Made by a program: the position numbers and the translations under genes. A stretch of 11,032 bases of DNA from Phycisphaerae bacterium (lineage in GTDB: Bacteria; Planctomycetota; Phycisphaerae; Phycisphaerales; SM1A02), in the NCBI GenBank assembly GCA_016873355.1, contig VGXK01000035.1, positions 1 to 11,032 of the forward strand, in the 5' to 3' direction. This document shows positions 5,732-11,032 of this stretch, in pieces; positions within the stretch are counted from its first letter, which is position 1, and each line of letters begins with the position of its first letter. The notes beneath the pieces were generated by a model, which was given only the letters and a program-made list of their open reading frames with translations, was not told where the DNA came from and made no database searches.

Positions 5732-7954
5732 ATGCCACTGCCTCTGCGAAACCGTCAGGATCGTGCGCCGCAGGCGCGCTTCACCGTCACCGCCGCTGCG
5801 ATCGCAGTGGCCGCCGCCGTCGGCGCCGCGATGACGGCGCGAACCTCGTTCGCCGACAACAACTGGTCATGGACTGCGATCAACGGAGACTGGTACGACC
5901 AGTCGAACTGGACGCCGGTCGGGATCCCGGGCCTCGACCTCTTCAACTACACCGTCATCAACATCGGCAATCTGCCCGGCGTCCAGAACGGCACGGTGCT
6001 GCTCGACGCGCCGGCATTCTCCGGCGCCCACACCTTCGACGAGCTGAACATTTCGAGCGGCATGACGCTCGACATGAACGGCAACGAATTGGGTTCGCTC
6101 ACGGGGATCACCGAACTCTCGGAGGTGAATTCGCGATTGATCGTGCGACCGAGCGCCGGACCGAACTTTCATGATCTCGGCAGCAACCTCGAGCTCGGCG
6201 CCGGCACGATCCTGGAGATGAAGGACGATTCGCGCCTTCGCACCTGGGACGCGGTCTCGTTCGGAACGATCGTGGGCCGGGGAACGCTGCACCTCCAGGG
6301 CGGACCGTCGGCCACGCTCGTCAATCACGGCATCATCTCCGGCGGATCGAACGGCCCGCTGCATCTGCTTCAGGAGTCGACCGGACGCATCGATCTCGAC
6401 GGCAACGGCAACGGCCAGATCAGCATGATGACGCCGTACACCCAGTTGCTGATGACCGGCGATCAGCTTCAGGATCCGTTCAGCGGCACCGCGTTCCTCG
6501 GCACGGGCGTGCTGCTCACGATGGACTTCGACAACGGCTGGAGCGCCGATGCGAACTCCACCTTCAACGTGACCAGCGCCGTCAACGGCGCCGCGGTGCA
6601 GATCGACGGCAGCGAATTCACCTTCGGCGGCGACCTCAACATCGGCGGCACGCACGGGCGCCTGCGCATGCTCGCGCACTCCGTGTTCACTTCGACCGCC
6701 GACGTCTCGCTCGGCGACGACGACGTGCTCGAGTTCGACGACGACGCGACGATCGAGGGCGGACTTTTCACGCTCGACGACGGGGCCCGGATCGACTTCG
6801 ACGACTTCGTGAAGATGGAGGGCGGCTCCTTCGTGATGGCGGGCGACACGCTCGCCGACGGCGTCGTCAACTTCGACGACTACGCGGAGTGGGACGGCGA
6901 GGTCTCGTTCGACGGCGTGGCGCGAATGAACGGAAGCGCGATGGTCAGCGGTTCCACGGTCATCCACGCGACGGTCTTCGACTTCGACGGCGTTGCCGAC
7001 TCGAACGACTGGATCATCCAGGCTCCGCTCGTGATCAACGCCGATTCGCTCGACGAACAGCTCGGCAACTGGAACGGCAGCTGGATCATGGTGAACGGTC
7101 CCGGCACCGCGGGTCTGCTCGTCAACCTCAGCGATCCGAGCGCGGCGTGGCGTTCGACGGGGTGGCTGCAGCTCGGCGGAATCGGCGTCCTGCCGGTGAC
7201 GCGGCTCGCCGGGTCGCCCGTCGAGGCGCACGGGTTCTTCTTCGTGGGCGGCGGACTGGTGCAGGTCACCGCCGATCTCGCCATGATCGGCGCGACCGTG
7301 CAGATCGAAGGCGACTCGACCCTGCGAACGCGCGGCATCACCAGGATCGATGCGGCGTCGACATTCCAGAGCTCCGGCATGCTCTGGAACGGAATCGGCG
7401 GCGAGCTGACGCTCGAGACTGGCGCCGACTTTGCGAACACCGGCCTCTTGAATCAGTCGATTCTCAAGGTCGGCGACGAGACCGCGGGAATCGCCACGGT
7501 CGATCGCTTCGAGAACAAGAGCGCCGGCTTCTTCGAGCTCGACATCGGCGGAACGATCGCGGGCGCCGAGTACGACCGGCTCGTCGTGACCGGCGATGTC
7601 ACGCTCGACGGCACGCTCACCGTTCAATTGCGGAACGGGTTCGTTCCGGCGTCCGATCAGGTCTTCAAGTTCCTCACCTGGACCGGATCGCGCAGCGGCG
7701 AGTTCGACTTCGTGTCGACCTGCGACGGCGCCGAGATCCATTACGGCGCGAACGCCGCGTGGATCACCTTCACCGGCAAGGGCGGCATGCTCGGCGACCT
7801 CGACGGCAACGGCGTGGTGGACGGAAGCGATCTCGGCCTGCTGCTCGGTCAGTGGGGCGATTGCGACGATCCGTGCTGCATCGCCGATCTGAACGACGAC
7901 GGCGTCATCGACGGCGACGACCTGGGAATCCTGCTGGGCCAGTGGTCGAACTGA
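5732..7954 (+). CDS. Secreted beta-solenoid surface protein with dockerin-like C-terminal tail
   Basis: A 740-residue exported protein. Residues 1-41 form a signal peptide (basic start, hydrophobic TAAAIAVAAAVGAAM, possible SFA/DNN cleavage). The mature start WSWTAINGDWYDQSNWTP is typical of planctomycete surface proteins built from autotransporter-like beta-strand repeats. Residues about 45-680 alternate short hydrophobic strands with Gly/Asp/Asn turns, as in right-handed beta-helices. Residues about 325-425 are very Asp-rich with a loose period near 20 residues. Residues about 614-685 (RLVVTGDVTLDGTLTVQL, then FKFLTWTGSRSGEF) match the end of this repeat class. Residues about 687-740 are two EF-hand-like repeats (DLDGNGVVDGSDL, DLNDDGVIDGDDL), each ending LLGQW, with a Cys cluster between. 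No catalytic residues were recognised, so an adhesive or structural role fits best. The ATG at 5732 has a strong ribosome binding site. Confidence 0.85.
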   Translation: MPLPLRNRQDRAPQARFTVTAAAIAVAAAVGAAMTARTSFADNNWSWTAINGDWYDQSNWTPVGIPGLDLFNYTVINIGNLPGVQNGTVLLDAPAFSGAHTFDELNISSGMTLDMNGNELGSLTGITELSEVNSRLIVRPSAGPNFHDLGSNLELGAGTILEMKDDSRLRTWDAVSFGTIVGRGTLHLQGGPSATLVNHGIISGGSNGPLHLLQESTGRIDLDGNGNGQISMMTPYTQLLMTGDQLQDPFSGTAFLGTGVLLTMDFDNGWSADANSTFNVTSAVNGAAVQIDGSEFTFGGDLNIGGTHGRLRMLAHSVFTSTADVSLGDDDVLEFDDDATIEGGLFTLDDGARIDFDDFVKMEGGSFVMAGDTLADGVVNFDDYAEWDGEVSFDGVARMNGSAMVSGSTVIHATVFDFDGVADSNDWIIQAPLVINADSLDEQLGNWNGSWIMVNGPGTAGLLVNLSDPSAAWRSTGWLQLGGIGVLPVTRLAGSPVEAHGFFFVGGGLVQVTADLAMIGATVQIEGDSTLRTRGITRIDAASTFQSSGMLWNGIGGELTLETGADFANTGLLNQSILKVGDETAGIATVDRFENKSAGFFELDIGGTIAGAEYDRLVVTGDVTLDGTLTVQLRNGFVPASDQVFKFLTWTGSRSGEFDFVSTCDGAEIHYGANAAWITFTGKGGMLGDLDGNGVVDGSDLGLLLGQWGDCDDPCCIADLNDDGVIDGDDLGILLGQWSN

Positions 7955-7966
7955 GCGCAACTTCGG

Positions 7967-8003
7967 ACGGCCGGAGCGGCATGAGTGGCGCCGCTCCGGC
8001 CGT
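7967..8003 (+). terminator. Perfect 14-bp hairpin after the solenoid protein gene
   Basis: Bases 7967-7980 (acggccggagcggc) and 7990-8003 (gccgctccggccgt) are exact reverse complements around a 9-base loop (atgagtggc). The hairpin begins 12 bases after the stop of the solenoid gene, an ideal place for a terminator, although no T-tract follows. The loop contains the ATG at 7981, in frame with sigma factor 2, and the left arm contains a GGAG. It could therefore also be an RNA structure limiting translation of the sigma factor if that ATG is used. Confidence 0.6.
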
Positions 8004-8016
8004 ACGATCTGCGTTC

Positions 8017-8631
8017 GTGGGCACCGCCGACATCACGATGCTGCTTCATGCCGCCGCGTCGGGTCAACGCGACGATCTTGACGCGCTCGTCGCCGCGATC
8101 TACCAGGATCTGCGGCGACTGGCGTTGTCGCACATGGAGTCGGAGCGAGCCGATCACACGCTCCAGCCGACGGCGGTGGTGCACGAGGCGTACGTGCGGC
8201 TCATCGATCAGCGGAACAGCGACTGGAAGGATCGGCTGCATTTCTTCGCGGTTGCGTCGCGGATCATCCGGCGCATCCTGATCGATCACGCGCGCGAGAA
8301 GAAGGCGCAGAAGCGGGGGGGGCCCGGCCCGCGCGTGTCGATCGGCGACCACGATGTGCCCGCGCCGGAGCGCGAGCTCGATCTGGTGGCGCTCGACGAG
8401 GCGCTTGAGGAACTCGCAGCGATCGACCAGCAGCAGGCCCGCATCGTGGAGCTGCGCTACTTCGGCGGCTGCACGGTGGACGAGGTGGCGACGGTTCTCG
8501 AGATCGGCAAGCGCACCGTCGATCGCGACTGGCAGGCGGCGCGGGCGTGGCTCTTCGATCGACTGCAGGAGGGCGGCGCGAGCGCGGCCGGCGACGGCCC
8601 TTCCGGCGGCGGAGCGGCGCGTGGCGACTGA
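8017..8631 (+). CDS. ECF-type RNA polymerase sigma factor 2, acidic-poor region 2.2
   Basis: A sigma-70 family ECF factor of 204 residues from the GTG at 8017. The sequence matches the family known as TIGR02999, common in planctomycetes and acidobacteria: SDIT-like start (TADITMLLHAAASGQ), LRRLA, HTLQPTAVVHEAYVRL (47-62), WKDRLHFFAVASRIIRRILIDHA (70-92), then region 4 with IVELRYFGGCTVDEVA and the helix-turn-helix to about 180. Region 2.2 lacks the DxxD acidic cluster and instead has Thr48 and Thr52 in TLQPT. The GTG at 8017 is chosen because family members begin near this point and because the in-frame ATG at 7981 (216 residues) sits in the loop of a strong hairpin. That ATG does have GGAG 4 bases upstream and remains possible. 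A run of seven G near 8315-8321 does not break the frame. The gene overlaps kinase 2 by 11 bases. Confidence 0.87.
   Translation: MGTADITMLLHAAASGQRDDLDALVAAIYQDLRRLALSHMESERADHTLQPTAVVHEAYVRLIDQRNSDWKDRLHFFAVASRIIRRILIDHAREKKAQKRGGPGPRVSIGDHDVPAPERELDLVALDEALEELAAIDQQQARIVELRYFGGCTVDEVATVLEIGKRTVDRDWQAARAWLFDRLQEGGASAAGDGPSGGGAARGD
8611..8614 (+). promoter_or_regulatory. Ribosome binding site of kinase 2, inside sigma factor 2
   Basis: GGAG, 6 bases before the GTG at 8621 and within the last codons of the sigma gene. It supports the GTG start and indicates coupled translation of the two proteins. Confidence 0.55.
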
Positions 8632-11032
8632 CGTTCCGTACTCGGCTCGAGCGCTGGCGATACTCACTCGCGCACTTGGCGCGGAACCATCGGAGCGCGA
8701 GGCGATCGTGCGCGACGCGTGCGCCGGCGATCCGGCGCTGCAGGCGCGCGTGGAACGACTTCTGGCGGCGACGAAGCGAAGCGAGGGATTCCTCGAGACG
8801 CCGGCGATCGCGGAGCGTTCAAGGATTCGCGCCGGCGCGCCGCGCGCCGCCGGCGCGCCCGACGCGGTCGGCGACTACCTGGTGGTCGGCGTGCTGGGCG
8901 TCGGCGGCATGGCCACGGTCTACGAAGCGGTGCAGGAGAATCCGCATCGGCGCGTGGCGATCAAGGTGCTGCACCAGACGCTCGGCCACACCGACGCGGT
9001 GCTTCGATTCCGACTCGAGGCGGAAACGCTCGCCAGATTGCGGCATCCCGGCATCGCGCAGATCTACGAGGCGGGCGTGGCGCCGCTCGGCGATTCCAAG
9101 CCGTCGCCGTTCTTCGCCATGGAGCTGGTGCCGAACGCGCTGAGCATCACGGCCTACGCGGAGAAGCACGCGCTGCCGCTTCGCGAGCGGCTGGAGATGT
9201 TCGCCTCCGTCTGCGACGCGGTGCTGCACGGCCACCAGCTCGGCGTCATCCATCGCGACCTCAAGCCCGCGAACGTGCTTGTCGGACCGGACGGGCGAGC
9301 GAAGGTCATCGACTTCGGCATTGCGCGGCGAAGCGGCCCCGACGCGCCGGCGGTGACCGCCGAGTCCGATTCGCGCCGGCTGATCGGCACGCTCAATGCG
9401 ATGAGTCCCGAGCAGTGCGTCGATCCCTCGGGAATCGACGTGCGCTCCGACGTCTATTCGCTCGGCGTGATCCTCTACGAGCTGGTCACGGGGCGCCGGC
9501 CGCACGATCTGTCGCGCTGCTCGATTCCCGAGGCGGTGCGGATCATCGTGGAGCAGGAGCCGGAGCGCGCCGGCGCCATCCGGGCCGAGGCCGCCGGCAG
9601 CCTCGACGCGATCATCGCGATGGCGATGGCGAAGGAGCGGGATCTGCGTTACGTCGGCGTTGGAGCGCTCGCCGCGGACGTTCGACGACTCCTTGCCGAT
9701 CGTCCCGTCGAGGCGAGAACGGCCTCGTTCCTGGAGCAGGCGCGACTCTTCGCGCGCCGCAATCGAGCCCTGACGATCTCGATCTCCGCGATCGTGGTGC
9801 TCTTCGTCGGCGGCGTGATCGTCTCCACCACGTTCGGCGTGCTCGCGTCGCAGGCGCGGGACGAAGCGCTCCAGCGCGAACACGACCTGGAGATCGTGAC
9901 GGCGTTCCAGGAGTCCATGCTCGCCGACCTCGACGCGTGGTCGATGGGAGATCGATTGAAGTCGTCGCTGGCGTCGGCGGTGGCGAGATCGTTCGAGCAG
10001 GACGAAGCGGCGCAGGCGGCGGAGCAGTGGTCGCAGCTCACGGCGGGCGTGAACTTCACCAATCTCGGCCTCCAATCGCTCAACGAGAGCGTGCTGCAAC
10101 GATCGAGGCGCTCGATCGACGAGCGCTTCGCGGAACAGCCGGCGATTCGAGCGAGGCTTCTCCATCGGCTCGCCGCCACGATGAGCGCGCTCGGTCTGCG
10201 CGCGGATGCGGAGAAGGCGGCGCGAACGGCGTACGAGCTTCGTCGCGATCACCTGGGCCCGGACCACGAGGAGACGCTGCTTTCACTCGGCACGCTCGGG
10301 AGCATCGTCTCCACGATCGGTCGATACGATGAGGCGATCGGACTGCTCACGGAAGCGCACGAGCGCTCCGAGCGGACGCTTGGCGCCGAGCACGCCGCCA
10401 CGCTTCGCGCGGATTTCCAACTGGCGGGCGCCCATCGCCGTCGCGGCGACCAGGAGGAAGCGGAGCGGCGCTGGATGCGAACGCTGGAGTCGCAGCGACG
10501 CGTGCTCGGCGACGATCACGCCGACACGCTTCGCACGCTCAGCAACGTCGGGCTGCTCCACGCGATCAAATGGCGCTTCGCCGATGCGGAGCGCTGCTGG
10601 CGCGAAGTGATCGAACGACGGCGACGAACGCTCGGCGAGAATCATCCGGAGCTGAAGGCGCCGCTCAGCAATCTCGGCATGCTTCTCATCGACCTCGGTC
10701 GCTTCGACGAGGCGAAGCCGCTGCTCGAGGAAGCGCTCGCGTCGGATCGGCGCCGACTGGGCGACACCCATCCGTCGACGCTGGTGGCGATGGCGCAGCT
10801 TGCTTCGCTCCATCGCGAATCCGGGAACATTGCCGCGGCCGAACTGCTGCAGTCCGAATGCGTCGAAGGGCGCCGAGTCTCGCTCGGTCCCGAGCATCAC
10901 GACACGCTTCGCGCGGCGGTCTTCCTGGCGACGCTGCGCGGATTGCTGGGTCATCGCGAGCAGGCGGAGGCGGAGATTCGCCGACTCATGGAAGTGCAGC
11001 GGCGCGTCGTGGGCGAGCGGAGCCCCGAGTTC
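8621..11032 (+). CDS. Transmembrane Ser/Thr protein kinase 2 with TPRs (3' end beyond window)
   Basis: An open frame of 804 codons from GTG 8621 to the window edge, with no stop. Residues about 10-62 are the helical leader usual in planctomycete kinases of this kind (EREAIVRDACAGDPALQARV, then EGFLETPA). Unlike kinase 1, no zinc-binding motif is seen. An Ala/Gly/Pro linker containing an 11-base direct repeat (8831-8841, 8849-8859) follows. The kinase domain covers about 88-365: LGVGGMATVY at 92-101, Lys115, HRDLKPAN at 211-218, DFG at 231-233 and MSPE at 261-264, with all catalytic residues present. A membrane helix lies at about 384-408. From about 540 to the end are repeats of roughly 42 residues carrying LGxxHxxTL (LGPDHEETL, LGAEHAATL, LGDDHADTL, LGENHPEL, LGDTHPSTL, LGPEHHDTL), kinesin light-chain-type TPRs likely outside the membrane. 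It overlaps sigma factor 2 by 11 bases; that sigma factor is the obvious substrate candidate. Confidence 0.9.
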   Translation, partial: MATDVPYSARALAILTRALGAEPSEREAIVRDACAGDPALQARVERLLAATKRSEGFLETPAIAERSRIRAGAPRAAGAPDAVGDYLVVGVLGVGGMATVYEAVQENPHRRVAIKVLHQTLGHTDAVLRFRLEAETLARLRHPGIAQIYEAGVAPLGDSKPSPFFAMELVPNALSITAYAEKHALPLRERLEMFASVCDAVLHGHQLGVIHRDLKPANVLVGPDGRAKVIDFGIARRSGPDAPAVTAESDSRRLIGTLNAMSPEQCVDPSGIDVRSDVYSLGVILYELVTGRRPHDLSRCSIPEAVRIIVEQEPERAGAIRAEAAGSLDAIIAMAMAKERDLRYVGVGALAADVRRLLADRPVEARTASFLEQARLFARRNRALTISISAIVVLFVGGVIVSTTFGVLASQARDEALQREHDLEIVTAFQESMLADLDAWSMGDRLKSSLASAVARSFEQDEAAQAAEQWSQLTAGVNFTNLGLQSLNESVLQRSRRSIDERFAEQPAIRARLLHRLAATMSALGLRADAEKAARTAYELRRDHLGPDHEETLLSLGTLGSIVSTIGRYDEAIGLLTEAHERSERTLGAEHAATLRADFQLAGAHRRRGDQEEAERRWMRTLESQRRVLGDDHADTLRTLSNVGLLHAIKWRFADAERCWREVIERRRRTLGENHPELKAPLSNLGMLLIDLGRFDEAKPLLEEALASDRRRLGDTHPSTLVAMAQLASLHRESGNIAAAELLQSECVEGRRVSLGPEHHDTLRAAVFLATLRGLLGHREQAEAEIRRLMEVQRRVVGERSPEF

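Noticed and set aside
5867..7960. Long minus-strand open frame (697 codons) opposite the solenoid gene
   Set aside because: It mirrors the real gene and its composition (Val/Glu/Arg/Asp/His-rich) is that of a shadow frame. The plus strand has a signal peptide, strong ribosome binding site and a recognisable tail.
8315..8321. Possible frameshift at the run of seven G in sigma factor 2
   Set aside because: The same frame encodes recognisable family sequence before (RRILIDHAREKKAQKRGG) and after (PRVSIGD, then the region 4 motif), so the frame is intact.
8719..10332. Plus-strand open frame (537 codons) overlapping kinase 2
   Set aside because: It is an out-of-frame shadow. The frame beginning at GTG 8621 carries all kinase motifs and stays open to the window end.

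Overview
The window is GC-rich chromosomal DNA that looks like it comes from a planctomycete, most likely of the Phycisphaerae type. Three things suggest this. Two ECF sigma factor genes are each followed by a transmembrane Ser/Thr kinase with C-terminal TPRs. Two large secreted proteins end in a paired EF-hand, dockerin-like tail of the xDLDGNGxVDGxDLGxLLGxW type. Genes are long and closely packed. No RNA gene, CRISPR array, insertion sequence or integrase was seen.

Layout. Positions 1-210 are a short non-coding flank with a hairpin just past the end of the first gene. Positions 211-2421 (minus) encode a secreted zinc metalloprotease with a HELGHNLGLLH site and a dockerin-like tail. After a 103-base divergent intergenic region with a 16-base dyad, 2525-3127 (plus) encodes ECF sigma factor 1. 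Eighteen bases later, 3146-5395 encodes kinase 1: an N-terminal zinc-binding anti-sigma-like motif, a Ser/Thr kinase domain, one membrane helix and TPRs. The 336-base gap at 5396-5731 contains a decayed copy of a dockerin-like tail (5418-5585) with no gene attached. Positions 5732-7954 encode a secreted beta-solenoid protein with an intact dockerin-like tail. A perfect 14-bp hairpin at 7967-8003 separates it from 8017-8631, ECF sigma factor 2. That gene overlaps the start of kinase 2 (8621 to the window end, open), which has a different N-terminus, then kinase domain, membrane helix and TPRs.

How the parts may work together. Each sigma/kinase pair probably forms a signalling unit in which extracytoplasmic TPRs sense a signal, the cytoplasmic kinase transmits it, and the sigma factor changes transcription. 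The pairs appear to use different logic. Sigma 1 keeps the acidic residues of region 2.2 and its kinase carries a Cys/His motif like that of zinc-binding anti-sigma factors. Sigma 2 lacks the acidic residues and has a TLQPT sequence there, resembling sigma factors that need phosphorylation by a partner kinase. Each pair lies beside one secreted dockerin-tailed protein, so these could be regulatory targets, but the sequence alone does not show this.
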